From the NCBI GenBank assembly GCA_032622095.1, contig CP136069.1, forward strand, positions 172,042,394 through 172,106,393: a DNA stretch of 64,000 bases. Reading direction: 5' to 3'. The position numbers and the translations under genes were made by a program. Every line of letters starts with the position of its first letter. Position 1 is the stretch's first letter. Shown piece after piece: positions 1 through 12,298 of this stretch. Source of the DNA: Siphonodentalium dalli. Its lineage: Eukaryota; Mollusca; Scaphopoda; Gadilida; Siphonodentaliidae. The notes below the pieces were generated by a model, which was not told where the DNA came from, did no database searches, and saw only the letters and a list, made by a program, of their open reading frames with translations.

Positions 1-161
1 ACGCCAGCTTCGCGCATGCGCAGACCAGATCTAGGAAACGGGTACAGCTATCGACTTGAAATTTGGTTTTTGAATAGCCCGGACAACGTCGGGTTGGGTA
101 GAGCAATCGACTTGAAATTTGGTTTTTGAATAGCCCGGACAACGTCGGGCTCATCGGCTAG
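1..161 (+). mobile_element. Helitron-like element, 3' part (type A)
   Basis: This is the 3' end of a repeat element cut by the window edge. It ends in a GC-rich hairpin (GCCCGGAcaacGTCGGGC), followed about 10 bases later by CTAG and a T. A short hairpin before CTRR is the usual 3' end of Helitron rolling-circle transposons. The family call is inferred from the end structure, as no transposase is present. Confidence 0.55.
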
Positions 162-849
162 TCTCATATATATTTTGAAGACCTCTGTTTGTTTGTTTGT
201 TTGTCTGTCTGTCTGTCTGTCATTTATACAAATCTACGATTCTCGACCGATCGGGACGAAACTTGGTACGTGTGTGTAGTTTGACCAGGCGGTGAACGTT
301 GTCGTATTGGCGAGCCCGTGCGGCGCCCGCTTCGCGCATGCGCAGACGAGATCTCGGAAACGGGTGGAGCTATCGACTTGAAATTTCCTATGTGAATGTA
401 TCTTGCCCCGGATACGAATTTTATCGGGTCGCCGAGCCCGTGCGACACCAGCTTCGCGCATGCGCAGACGAGATCTCGGAAACGGGTGGAGCTATCGACT
501 TGAAATTTGCTACGTGAATGTATCTTGCCCCGGATACGAATTTTATCGGGTCGCCGAGCCCGTGCGACACCAGCTTCGCGCATGCGCAGACCAGATCTCG
601 GAAACGGGTGGAGCTATCGACTTGAAATTTGGTATGTGAATGTATCTTGCCCCGGATACGAATATTATCGGGTCGCCGAGCCCGTGCGACGCCAGCTTCG
701 CGCATGCGCAGACCAGATCTAGGAAACGGGTACAGCTATCGACTTGAAATTTGGTTTTTGAATAGCCCGGACAACGTCGGGTTGGGTAGAGCAATCGACT
801 TGAAATTTGGTTTTTGAATAGCCCGGACAACGTCGGGCTCATCGGCTAG
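162..849 (+). mobile_element. Helitron-like element, type A, second tandem copy
   Basis: It starts TCTCATATATATTTTGAAG directly after the CTAG of the preceding copy and ends in the same hairpin plus CTAG. After a GTTT/GTCT microsatellite it carries tandem units of about 122 bp. Each unit has the core GCGCATGCGCAGAC and the phrase ATCGACTTGAAATTT. The next copy begins at the very next base and is about 688 bp displaced and nearly identical, so this is a head-to-tail array. The open frames inside follow from the 122-bp periodicity and are not genes. Confidence 0.6.
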
Positions 850-1507
850 TCTCATATATATTTTGAAGACCTCTGTTTGTTTGTTTGTTTGTCTGTCTGT
901 CTGTCTGTCATTTATACAAATCTACGATTCTCGACCGATCGGGACGAAACTTGGTACGTGTGTGTAGTTTGACCAGGCGGTGAACGTTGTCGTATTGGCG
1001 AGCCCGTGCGGCGCCCGCTTCGCGCATGCGCAGACGAGATCTCGGAAACGGGTGGAGCTATCGACTTGAAATTTCTTATGTGAATGTATCTTGCCCCGGA
1101 TACGAATTTTATCTGGTCGCCGAGCCCGTGCGACACCAGCTTCGCGCATGCGCAGACGAGATCTCGGAAACGGGTGGAGCTATCGACTTGAAATTTGCTA
1201 CGTGAATGTATCTTGCCCCGGATACGAATTTTATCGGGTCGCCGAGCCCGTGCGACACCAGCTTCGCGCATGCGCAGACCAGATCTCGGAAACGGGTGGA
1301 GCTATCGACTTGAAATTTGGTATGTGAATGTATCTTGCCCCGGATACGAATATTATCGGGTCGCCGAGCCCGTGCGACGCCAGCTTCGCGCATGCGCAGA
1401 CCAGATCTAGGAAACGGGTACAGCTATCGACTTGAAATTTGGTTTTTGAATAGCCCGGACAACGTCGGGTTGGGTAGAGCTATCACAACGTCGGGCTCAT
1501 CGGCTAG
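850..1507 (+). mobile_element. Helitron-like element, type A, third tandem copy
   Basis: It is nearly identical to the copy at 162-849 but about 30 bp shorter near the 3' end, where part of the duplicated terminal hairpin segment is missing. It ends with CTAG at 1504-1507 and is followed at once by a type B start (TCTATTATATATTTTGG). Confidence 0.6.
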
Positions 1508-2413
1508 TCTATTATATATTTTGGAAGATCTGTTTGTTTGTGTGTAATCGATGGACTCGAAAATGGCCCAGCCGATTTCGATGAAACTTGGTATGTGGGG
1601 GTATTTTCGGGTCAGGACTAACATAGACCTATTAATTTGTCCGTGCGAGGTCAACTTTTCACGTGCCGAGGTCAAATCTGTTTTTACGCCGTTTTGCGCT
1701 AATATATTTCAGTTCGGTGCTTACAAATCGATTCGAAACAGCGCGAATAATAACATGCCAGTCATAATAATGACACTATGACAATCTTTCGTGTTTCCTC
1801 TTTCCAACGATATATAATATGTATGTATCCGTTTTAGTTATCTGCCTCATTTATTAAGAAGAAGTGGTACGATCTTCTATCAGGGTAAAAACAATGCGTA
1901 ACTTCTATGACGTCGTTAGAGGTCATACAGTTAGATCACGTTAACTCTTAACCGGCCGATGCATTTGACTGTTTCAGACGTCTTGGCGATATCTCGGGCA
2001 CCGATGGTAATTTATCTTTACGTTGAAACTTGATAATTAATGAGCGTGTGTATATGAGGCGCGTTTATATACTTGAGTGGAAATCAAATCGGGTTAAACT
2101 GGCGGATTTTTACGGACGAAATTTGATGCATAGGGTATCTCGGTATCCGCTGGGCCGATTTCCCGGTATCCGCTGGGCCGATTTCCACCATTTTTGGGGT
2201 GTTAGTGTTTGACCCCACCTGACCTTAACCTTCAAAATGGTCAATTCAAGGTCAAATCGGGTAAAACCGGATGGATTTCGACGGGTACTTTTGTCGGGTA
2301 CTTTTGTTCGGGCACTGTGTTTTGGACGGGTCAAATCGTGACCCCACTTGACCTTGGCCTTCAAAATAGACAATTCAAGGTCAAAGCCCGGACGAAGTCG
2401 GGTCACCTTCTAG
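1508..2413 (+). mobile_element. Helitron-like element, type B
   Basis: Type B shares the TCT(A)TTATATATTTTGG start and a CCCGGACGAAGTCGGG hairpin before CTAG at 2410-2413. Its body consists of TGACCTTGACCTT / TCAAGGTCAAA modules. About 1690-2110 does not match the other type B copies and looks like inserted or diverged DNA. Confidence 0.5.
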
Positions 2414-2771
2414 TTTGATATATAGGGGTACTTTTGTCCGGGGAGTGTTTTTGACCTCGACCTGGCCATGACTTTAAAAATGGTCAATTCAATGTCAAAT
2501 CGTGTAAAACGGATGGATTTCCACGAAATTTGATACCTATTAGTACGTTTTTGGACCGGTAAAATTGTGTCCCCGACCTGACCTTGACCTTTAAAATGGT
2601 CAATTCAAGGTCAAATCGCGCCTTTGGACGGGATTTTGATGAAATTGATACCTAGGGGTAATTTTGTCGTGGGCATGTTTTACACGGGTCAAATCGAGAC
2701 CCCGACCTGACCTTGACCTTCAAATTGTCAATAGGGAAAACAGCACGGACGAAGTCGGGTCACCCTGCTAG
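2414..2771 (+). mobile_element. Helitron-like element, type B, 5'-truncated tandem copy
   Basis: Further TGACCTTGACCTT modules end in a CGGACGAAGTCGGG hairpin and CTAG at 2768-2771, directly after the previous copy. No proper type B start is seen, so the copy is truncated or arose by internal duplication. Confidence 0.45.
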
Positions 2772-3304
2772 TATATATATAAGCTGTGTATCATATATAT
2801 ATACGTATACACCCATATCAAGAACGGTTATTTTTGATAATATAACAACAGCTTTCTCCGCGGCATATAAACGCCAACCATTGGCCATGTTCTATTTGAA
2901 TACTGTTTGTTCATGGATTGGACTGTGTGACTCTGTTGGATCAACGGTCTGTGTGTTGTGATAATATCAGCATTGTTCTTGTTGCCGCACCAATTATTGC
3001 ATATTCAAACGAATGTGTTACTAGCCGTCACAATGAAACGTGGCTTTATCAATGCAAGTAACACTAAGCCAAAGTGTGTTCACCACAAATTGCATGAACC
3101 AAGTGCATGCCATGGGACATTTATATAAATGTCTATGTTATCCAGAAAAGGAGTAATCATCTCGACTCACTGATCTCCTGAATACTAAGTAGAGAACCGA
3201 AGCCAACTGAGAGTGTCAATTAAAAATCTAGATCCATGACTGGAAGTGGTACTCGAGAGGAGCAAGAATGATATATACGGTCTACCAACTTAATCTGAAG
3301 AAAG
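2772..3304 (+). other. Unannotated AT-rich stretch
   Basis: Starts with a short TA microsatellite. I see no coding exon, RNA gene or repeat shared with the rest of the window. Confidence 0.4.
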
Positions 3305-3757
3305 CTAAAGGTACTCGTTGGTCCCCATATCATCAGATTCCAACAACAAGATTTTTGAAATGCCACTTCAGTTATCAGAATCGATTAATTGCCCAAAAAT
3401 AATGCTAACCACAGTCAACTATAGCGTAAAATTGCACAACACGTGTTATTTATCAACATTTTGTTTAACGAAATTTGATCCGATTGTAAAATATCTAACA
3501 CCAAAGCTATTTGAGATTTGAGCTATCCATCTTCATCCGCAATTTGGTTTCGAGACCGCCGGCTTGGCGAATATTTGCCAGGCCGCCAAAAATTACATAC
3601 ATGTATCTCGGGAAATAACAAATTTCAAAAACCGACATCTGATCACACTGAGCTTTATGGGTGGGTTCCTCGACTCGAATCAAGTATTTGTTTTACCCCC
3701 GAAGACAAAGAAATCGTAATTTGGGAGCGTTCATTCGGATTATGCATCTTTAATCCC
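3305..3757 (+). mobile_element. Degenerate TTAA-type element (AGGTACTC family)
   Basis: The left end reads TAAAGGTACTCG and the right end ATGCATCTTTAA. The interior contains the family phrases ATTCCAACAACAA and TTCCTCGACTCGAATCAA. It is a diverged relative of the well-preserved copies at 24507, 36414 and 46910. Confidence 0.5.
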
Positions 3758-3837
3758 TAACTTTTTTTAAATAATCAAAAGTTCAACTGATGGGAATATC
3801 CTTTAAGTTATATAAAGTGTTATACCATTTATATTTA

Positions 3838-4345
3838 CACACTAAGTGTTGTCATCACTAAATCCAGCATTCTGATTGGTCGGCGCCCATGTGGCTAGTT
3901 GCAGTTATTTCTCGGTGAATGCGTAACGCCTCATAAAACCAAGCTAATAACACCATCGATACGTCATTAGGTTTGGAAAGACGAACGCGTAATGCTTTGG
4001 GCGCATTTTGACTCGCGCAGGATTGACTTAATACATCATCGGGTTTCAACATGAAGAGAAATTGTTCCTATTAACTTTTGCCAAGGGTGCTATTGGGTAT
4101 TTTGGGCTGATCTTGTCACGATACACTTTTCGATTTAAATATATTTACAAAAGCGGCTTTTTCGCTAAATGTATATAAATATAAGGATTAACTGTCATGT
4201 GGACTATTTTTATGGAGATGTAACGGTGAGGTAAGTGGACATAACTTGTATGTAAAACCCTTCGGGTTTTACACAAGTTATGTCCACTTACCTCACCGTT
4301 ACATCTCCATAAAAACAGTCCACATGACAGTTAATCCTTATATAA
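3838..4345 (+). mobile_element. Foldback element with 160-bp palindrome
   Basis: From about 4182 to 4343 the sequence is an almost perfect inverted repeat around 4262 (AAAACCCTTCGGGTTTT at the tip). The 340 bases to its left match, in reverse orientation, the DNA to the right of the sister palindrome at 32985-33155. The two copies together define a shared element of roughly 500 bp. There is no coding capacity. Confidence 0.6.
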
Positions 4346-4616
4346 TACATCTGGCTGCTGAGTTTCTCATGACCAGGCTCGCAAATATATTGTTCAGTAG
4401 GTATATACATGTAGCGTGTGTACAACATGTGTTCAGTACTATGCGATGGAAGACATAATTATTTTGTCAACGAATCTCCATAGCAACTCAAACTTGGTCC
4501 TCGTCGTCTTCTATGGATGTTTATATCACCAACTTCAGACCTCAATTTATGTGTCCTTAGACGTCATTGTATGCGTAGAAGTAGATCTGGATGTACTCTG
4601 TGTTGGTACACATGAT

Positions 4617-4878
4617 GTTTTGACAAAATGCCAGTACTGTATTTTCTTCACCACGCTCCCCAAGGCATACAACACTCCTTATATTAGCAGACTGCTCTTC
4701 TTTTCTGTTGACATATATGAAAAAAATAATCGGTGACTCGAAAACTAAACGGGCCTTTAAAGTGATGTGAAACACTCCGGTAGGGTGATCTGAAATATAA
4801 ATGGAGAATACTCTTGTGCAAAGTAGTATTTTTTTATAAAGAGTAAATCCAATTTGACAACACACACCGCCATTCTTA
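4617..4878 (+). repeat. Dispersed repeat fragments
   Basis: The right end of the AGGCCC family (AACGGGCCTTTAA) lies near 4750. It is followed by about 120 bp starting AAAGTGATGTGAA that recur at 34617-34735 and, diverged, at 26327-26440. The shared piece ends exactly where the next Helitron-like element begins. Confidence 0.45.
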
Positions 4879-6234
4879 TCTCTTTTATATTTTTTGAAGA
4901 CCTCTGTTTGTCTGTCTGTTTGTCTGTCTGTCATTTATACAAATCTACGATTCTCGACCGATCGGGACGACACTTGGTACGTGTGTGTAGTTTGACCAGG
5001 CGGTGGACGTTGTCGTATTGGCGAGCCCGTGCGGCGCCCGTGCAGCGCATGCGCAGACCAGATCTCGGAAACGGGTGGAGCTATCGACTTGAAATTTGCT
5101 ATGTGAATCTATCTTGCCCCGGATACGAATTTTATCGGGTCGCCGAGCCCGGGCGACGCCAGCTTCGCGCATGCGCAGACGAGATCTCGAAAACGGGTGG
5201 AGCTATCGACTTGAAATTTGCTATGTGAATGTATCTTGCCCCGGATACGAATTTTATCGGGTCGCCGAGCCCTTGCGACGTCAGCTTCGCGCATGCGCAG
5301 ACGAGATGTCGGAAACGGGTGGAGCTATCGACTTGAAATTTGGTATGTGAATGTATCTTGCCCCGGATACGAATTTTATCGGGCGCCGAGCCCGTGCGAC
5401 GCCAGCTTCGCGCATGCGCAGACGAGATCTCGGAAACGGGTGGAGATATCGACTTGTAATTTGCTATGTGAATGTATCTTGCCCCGGATACGAATTTTAT
5501 CGGGTCGCCGAGCCCGTGCGACGCCAGCTTCGCGCATGCGCAGACGATATATCGGAAACGGGTGGAGCTATCGACTTGAAATTTGGTATGTGAATGTATC
5601 TTGCCCCGGATACGAAGTTTATCGGGTCGCCGAGCCCGTGCGACGCCAGCTTCGCGCATGCGCAGACGAGATCTCGGAAACGGGTAGAGCTATCGACTTG
5701 AAATTTCCTATGTGAATGTATCTTGCCCCGGATACGAATTTTATCGGGTCGCCGAGCCCGTGCGACGCCAGCTTCGCGCATGCGCAGACGAGATCTCGGA
5801 AACGGGTGGAGCTATCGACTTGAAATTTGCTATGTGAATGTATCTTGCCCCGGATACGAATTTTATCGGGTCGCCGAGCCCGTGCGACGTCAGCTTCGCG
5901 CATGCGCAGACGAGATGTCGGAAACGGGTGGAGCTATCGACTTGAAATTTGGTATGTGAATGTATCTTGCCCCGGATACGAATTTTATCGGGCGCCGAGC
6001 CCGTGCGACGCCAGCTTCGCGCATGCGCAGACGAGATCTCGGAAACGGGTGGAGCTATCGACTTGAAATTTGGTATGTGAGTGTATCGTGCCCCGGATAC
6101 GAATTTCATCGGGTCGCCGAGCCCGTGCGACGCCAGATTCGCGCATGCGCAGACCAGATCTCGGAAACGGGTGGAGCTATTGACTTCAAATTTGGTTTTT
6201 GAATAGCCCGGACAACGTCGGGCTCATAGGCTAG
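4879..6234 (+). mobile_element. Helitron-like element, type A, isolated copy
   Basis: This is the cleanest copy. It begins with TC after an A at 4878 and ends with a hairpin plus CTAG at 6231-6234 before a T at 6235, exactly the A|TC...CTRR|T insertion pattern of Helitrons. Between the ends lies a run of roughly ten 122-bp units, a few with single-base indels (one unit lacks a T near 5383). It encodes no Rep/helicase, so it is non-autonomous. Confidence 0.65.
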
Positions 6235-8080
6235 TAGTACAGGCGAATTAGGGTTTAACCCCAAACTAATTGCAACACTAATGGCAAAGGTGCCATGGTA
6301 TAGAGTAAGTCCGTTTATACAACATACAGAAATTTTACTGAACAATATTTGGGACAAATAGCTAAATTTCTGTTTCCATGGCAACGAGGGATGATTTTAA
6401 CTGATTGTGAAAACTGGGTGTTAAATTGCGTGTGTGGCAAGAATTATTTAAATTATCTCAAATATTATGTTGGTTTATATGAACAATCATTGTTGCCTAA
6501 CTTTTGAAACGATATTCACTTTTTTCCGAAGGTCAAGGTCATATGCAAAGGTCAAGGTCATTGCAAAAAATAATCATATATCTTTGACCCACTTGATTGA
6601 AATTAAAGATGCGAAGAGACGAAAATAGATTTAACATAATTTATAAGATCAACGCTTTGTGTAGAGTTATAGTTTTTACCAATAATATCAACTCATTACT
6701 GAGATATTGACTCTCAAAGTTGGTGGCAGCCTTTCGTAATAAGCAAAATACTGCGGTATTTGACCAGATATGGTTACGGAACTCATTAATATTAGCAATT
6801 ATCCACATTTACAACCACATAGTGTTTCTGACTTTGATAGAACATAAAGCAGTGTGCTCAATACTGCTCATATTGAGCATTTGATTTACATGTAGTTTGA
6901 AGTTCCAAACCTTCCCCATCATATGTATCACAAATACTTGTATCAACTGTCAGAAGATGTACTTAAAGCTGTCGTTATCTGAATGCAGAACGGTGCTGCT
7001 TTCATAAATACATATTATTTTGATACATTTTTACTATTAGATGAGCGGTCATGGCCGCAACGGGCCTTATTTTTCGAGTTTAATTTTTGTTTTACACACG
7101 GAAAAATTATATATCACATGAAAGTAGAAGATGTAGGCTTCATGTTCCGCCCTGCTGTAAAATGTGAAAGTGGTTAAGAATTATTAATTTACCTTATATT
7201 TGGTATGGAGCGTCCTTGGTTTACTGGAGTTCAAATTTGTTAACACCACGTCACCAAGTTAATTACTTGCGAAGCCACAGCCATAACTATTTCCCTCCAT
7301 AGTAATTCTCAAAACGACTTCTTAAGAACAATTGACCAGGTCAGTCACGCAATTATTGGAAGAGCCACGGTCAATCATTTTTTAAAAACCAAATGCTACA
7401 TTTAAATTAATGCTTTATTTAAACCAAAAAAAAATGAGAAAATTAACTTTTACTACTTGCTAAATTTTATCTTTTAATTATTTCATTTAAATTTTAGTAT
7501 TTACAGCATACTAAGTCCAAGTCTTTATAATCTGTTGAGTGACCCCACAGTCGTTTACTTGCTTTGTTAGTAATAATTTGAAGGATTACTATTTATATTT
7601 CTATTTATATGTAATACTATAATCTTGGTGGCGTTACCATTTCTGACTATGGTTTTCTTGTTCCCAATTTCTCAGCTGTTTCTGTGGATCTAGACGAAAA
7701 TTGTCTAAATAGTGATGTGTTTTGCACAATATTTTTTATTATTGGAAATTGTGTGAAAAATTACAGGTATGTTTAAAAGCCAACACCACGTATCTGGAAA
7801 ATGCTATGATCAAATTTTAAAAGATTCGCTGTCTGGGAATTATGAAACTAATTTGAAAGCAAATAGCTGATGATTATAACCTACATCCCTAAATAGTAAT
7901 TACCTGTACTTACTCAGAATAACGGCATAACAAGTTCCTGGAATATATCACACCCGAACCCCTTTGGGTCAAATGTAGACCTGCATGATTAAAATGGGTC
8001 AGGCAGTGTAATAATAGTGAGGATTGCTATGCAAATGCGGTGATATGGTATGCCATAGCTGCCTTATGTCAAGCTTAGGC
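6235..8080 (+). other. AT-rich intergenic DNA, nothing identified
   Basis: No exon with splice support is visible. Two adjacent TCAAGGTCA/AAGGTCAAGGTCA stretches near 6530-6565 resemble the modules in the type B Helitron-like elements. The rest is unique by eye. Confidence 0.4.
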
Positions 8081-8099
8081 AATAGATCCGGTTAATATA

Positions 8100-8914
8100 T
8101 CAATATATGTAGTTAGTTAGTCAATAGATGCAGCCTCTTTGCAATTGTATTTTGCTACTTTGTCAATATTGGAGGTTAGATAGTCAATGTATCCAGCTAA
8201 TTTGTCAATATATGCAGCTATGTTTCCAATATATGTGGTTAGTTGGTCAATACTTTGTCCATTAATGTGGTTAGGTATTCAATGTATGCAGATTCTTTGT
8301 CAATATATGTGGTTAGTTAGTCAATATATGTAGCTAATTAGTCAATATATGCGGCGGTTAGTTAGTCATTATATGCAGTTTCTTTGTCAGTAAATGTGGC
8401 TATTTAGTCAATATATGCAGTTTCTTTGTCAATAAATGTGGTAAGTTAGTCAATATATACATCAACTTTGTCAAAATGTACAATTGCATTTGGAAATATA
8501 TCCAGCTACTTTATTAATATATATATATATGATTAGTTAGTCAGTATAATTATGCAGCTGCTTAGTCAATATATGTGGTTAGTTAGTCATTATATGCAGC
8601 TACTTGGTCAATATATGCGGTTAGATAGTCATTTTATGCAGCTACTTATTCAATATATGCGGTTCGTTAGTCATTATATGCAGCTACTTAGTCAGTATGT
8701 GTGAAAGGTTAGTCATTATGTGTATACACTTATACACATAATAAATGCGGTTAGTTAGACAGTATATACATCTACATTGACTAAGTAGCTGCATATAATG
8801 ACTAACTGACCACATATGTTGACTAAGTAGCTGCATATAATGACTAACTGACCACATATATTGACTAAGTAGCTGCATATTTTGACTAACTGACCACATA
8901 TATTGACTAAGTAG
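8100..8914 (+). repeat. 21-bp minisatellite with orientation switch
   Basis: Alternating 21-bp monomers (TAGTCATTATATGCAGCTACT and a variant with GCGGTTAGT) form a 42-bp dimer, diverged on the left. Around 8700-8775 the orientation reverses, and about 3.3 further dimers run as the reverse complement up to 8914. Because 42 is a multiple of three, long open frames with 14-residue periodicity appear on the minus strand. These are a repeat artefact. Confidence 0.75.
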
Positions 8915-9091
8915 CTGCATGGAAATGTTGCATGCACATGCAAACTAGATGTAGGCAAACCTTGTGGTGTTAGATGTGGTTGTCGAAGATACGGGCTACA
9001 GTGCTCTGTGGCATGTACAAATTGCAGTGGCCGAGATTGTACGAACACTAAAGTTGTAATTGGCTATGATGAGGAAGACTCTACAGACTGA
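8915..9091 (+). pseudogene. Cysteine-rich CXC-like C-terminal fragment
   Basis: The frame reads through about 58 codons to a TGA at 9089-9091 and shows 11 cysteines spaced like a Tesmin/TSO1-type CXC motif (CTCK...CGVRCGCRRYGLQC...CTNC...DCTN), then an acidic tail (DEEDSTD). It matches in spacing the fragment at 39337-39639 on the other strand. An in-frame TAG lies just upstream, where the minisatellite abuts, so only the C-terminus survives unless an unseen splice acceptor feeds it. An ATTAAA lies about 70 bp downstream. Similar domains end large uncharacterised, possibly transposon-borne, invertebrate proteins (family knowledge). The function is unknown. Confidence 0.55.
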
Positions 9092-9490
9092 CTCTGCCTG
9101 GATTCTGTGTAATAGTGTCATATTGCATTACCTCAATTTTCGAGCCATTATTTCTGATTAAAGATTGATTATCTCTTCCTAAACACGTTTATATCTTTTC
9201 CAGGGTATACAGTAATATATATGACCGCAGACATGACTGTCCAGAAACACCTTATATCAATTAATAATGATTTTATATCCATATGTTCTTATATAATCAT
9301 GATTGGGACATGTTTTTATCACATAATTTGGCCATAAAAGAAGTTTCATAATTATCGGTAAGAGACATGTTTAATATCAGCGCGTGCGATGGCGTTACAA
9401 CGTTCTTCAAATAACTTGCGATCGCTGTAGTTTATGATTGTTGTTTTCGATGAATATTTCGCGTTGCTTCGGATTTATTTGATCATGTGA
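9092..9490 (+). other. Unannotated AT-rich stretch
   Basis: Contains the possible ATTAAA signal of the preceding fragment. No other feature is seen. Confidence 0.35.
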
Positions 9491-9496
9491 TAAAAG

Positions 9497-9641
9497 GTAT
9501 CTCACATTCGTCCTATTTTATACGTAATTTATCAACCTCGTCCACTAAACTCTATTTGAGCCTCGGTAAACCTCGGCTCAAATCGAATTTAGTGAACTCG
9601 GTTGATAAATTCCGTATAAAATTGAAACTCATGTGAGATCC
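9497..9641. repeat. Imperfect palindrome (foldback MITE)
   Basis: Arms GGTATCTCACAT / ATGTGAGATCC and GAGCCTCGG / CCTCGGCTC pair around about 9570. The length is about 145 bp with no coding potential. Confidence 0.6.
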
Positions 9642-10006
9642 TCTATTTATTACTATTTATAGAACATACCTTAAAGAATTGTTCATTCAATCTCAGATAG
9701 ATATAGAGTTTTACCACTTGCTACGCTTCTAGATGTTCCAGTAGATTCCATGTATTATACCAGAAAATTTGAAATAAAATAACTATTAATTTATAGAAGC
9801 GTTTCTGGACAGGGGTCTTCGATTTATTTGTTTTTCTTATTTTATATCCAGGAAACTATATAAAACTTGTTAAAGGGAGAAATAGAACATATTTAAGAAG
9901 TATTTATATGATCGCAATAACTATAATATGCAGTTGAATCTTATCAATGCAGAACAGTTTTTTTCTTCTAGGCTTTATATCCGCACCATTTAAGCTCTGA
10001 ACTTAA

Positions 10007-10606
10007 GGGCACGGACGGCCATGATGGTCGATTATAATTTAGAAATAAGTAAACAAATTATGAAAATTTCCTCAAGATATATATAGAAGATTATACTAAT
10101 AGTATAGTATAATGATAGTATGAATGCGATGTTATCCACACAAAAAAACACTTTGCGTAAGCCGAGCATTAGTTTATATACAGAAAGTAAAGAGTGTGCG
10201 ATAAGCAAAGCACTCAAAGCCGTGGCGATGTTTTATGGAGAGTGCTCCATGGTGAACAATTCAACACCGAAATTTTGAGTGGAGAGGATTAGCGAGAGCC
10301 ATACCTGTATGTTGTAAACAACATGGTGGCTATTTTAGTCAAAGTCCAAGTAGTGTGGTCTCCCCGGTGATGAGTGTTTTGCTTATCGCACACCCTTTAC
10401 GTACTGTACTCATTGTAACATAATTTGGATTTTGTTTACTAATGCAGCATATGATCTTGAGAATAACATGATATTTACGCGATTTATTTATGATTGGTAT
10501 AAGAACAAGATATGTCTATATTTTAACATTCTTTCTGTTTAAGGTTGTTTTAACGGATGTAACTATTTAAACAGCAATACCCGTCGCGAAGGCCATCCGT
10601 ACCTTT
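10007..10606. mobile_element. Short TIR element
   Basis: The ends are inverted (GGGCACGGACGGCC at left, GGCCATCCGTACC at right). A second inverted pair lies inside: GTGTGCGATAAGCAAAGCACT near 10194 and its complement near 10374-10395. A related right end occurs near 37915-37940. No transposase is seen. Confidence 0.45.
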
Positions 10607-10699
10607 TAGTTCATTTAATTAACCATATAAAGATGGAGCTTTCCATTACGGGCGAATGCTGGAAAGTCAGAAATAATATTTTTTCCATTATACAGTACT

Positions 10700-12290
10700 T
10701 TTTAACCACATCAGTCGAAAATATCTTGGTTAAACGATAATTTTGTTTAATTACTTTGACCTTTGAGTGGGACCTTGACCTTGTACATGTAATTAGTGTG
10801 ACCTTGGCCTTAAAATGGCCCACAACATATGTGGCCATGTGGACCTCTATTGGTTCTTTCATAACCCAGTGCTAATGTTGAAATATTTTTTCAATTGTTT
10901 TCTGTATAAAGAGGAATTTAATGTCAAATCTCCAAATAACCCATCATTAGCCATCGTTAGCATGGAAACTCAAATTTATCAAATTTGTCCCAATTGGATT
11001 TTCCTAAATAAAAGATATTCTAACGAAGTATACATTTAACTACCAGTGTACCAAATGACGTTTGTGTTGCAACCAGTTCATATTAACTGACATTTGGCAT
11101 ATAACAAGTTATGTTGCGATTTTTTTGTTTCTACAATCGACTATAGAAATATCACAATTTACGTCTCGTTGTACATAAAAATGTTGTCAGCACATATTTC
11201 AAACTGCTTCATTTTCTAAAGCAGCTATCGATATCCATTCAAATTGACCTTCCCGTGGAGTCTGAATTCCGAAGTTTATAAAATATTGTTGTTGATCGCT
11301 ATTGGTTATAGATCATAACCAGGTTTGTCGAAAATATGACTGCTAAATGATAAAAATCCTGATTTTTAACAATGACCTTGACCTTTATATGTGACCTTGA
11401 CATTTCAAGGTCACCGTGTATATGTGGAAATGTCGGCCAATATAAGTGTTTCCATAAACCGATGTAAAGTTTTAGGTAGTTGATAAATTATTCACGATAC
11501 GCACAATTTAATATAAAATTCCAAATATCTTATTATTAGCCATCGTTGCCATGGAAACTCAAATTTATCAAATTTGTCCCAATTGGATTTTCCTAAATAA
11601 AAGATATTCTAGCGCAGTATACATTCGCCTACCAGTTTACCAAATGACGTCTGTGTTGCAACCAGTTCATATTAACTGACATTTGGCATATAACAAGTTA
11701 TGTTGCGATTTGTTGTTTCTACAATCGACTATAGAAATATCACAATTTATGTCTCGTTGTACATAAAAATGTTGTCAGTACATATTTCAAACTGCTGTAG
11801 TTTCTAAAGCAGATATCGACATCCATTCAAATTGACCTTCCCGTGAAGTCTGAATTCCGAAGTTTATAAAATATTGTTGGTGATCGCTTATGGTTATAGA
11901 TTATAACCAGATTCGTCGAAAATATGACTGCTAAATGATAAAAATCCTTATTTTTATCAATGGCCTTGACCTTTATATGTGACCTTGACATTTCAAGGTC
12001 ACCGTGGATATGTAGAAATGTTGGCCAATATAAGTGTTTCCATAAACCAATGTAAACTTCTAGGTAGTTGTTCAATTATTCACGATACGCACAATTTAAT
12101 ATTAAATTCCAAATATCTGATTATTAGCCATCGTTGCCATGGAAACCCAAATTTATCAAATTTGTCCCAATAGGCATGTATTTAAAAAAATATATTCTAA
12201 TGCAGTACATATTCAGCTGTCCAGTAAACTAAAAGGCATTAGTGTTGCAATTAGTTTTGGGTTGACCCCATTTTTCGGCTAGATCGCCTG
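10700..12290. repeat. Threefold tandem repeat, about 590 bp per unit
   Basis: The phrase CCATCGTTGCCATGGAAAC recurs near 10949, 11538 and 12130, and the GACCTTGACCTTTATATGTG segment recurs near 11375 and 11965, giving a period of about 588 bp. The first copy is more diverged and the third truncated. The units contain TGACCTTGACCTT / TTTCAAGGTCA blocks. Confidence 0.7.
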
Positions 12291-12298
12291 TACTATAG

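Noticed and set aside
224-5903. Many overlapping open frames of 60-175 codons on both strands in the 122-bp repeat arrays.
   Set aside because: They repeat with the 122-bp period, exist in several frames at once and share the same phrases; they are by-products of stop-poor tandem DNA.
1-6234. Regular repeats considered as a CRISPR array.
   Set aside because: Units are about 122 bp and contiguous, with no unique spacers, in a eukaryotic context.
8684-9048. Minus-strand frames with 14-residue repeats (SQYMWSV / LVNICGQ).
   Set aside because: Translation of the 42-bp dimer, and antisense to the cysteine-rich fragment.
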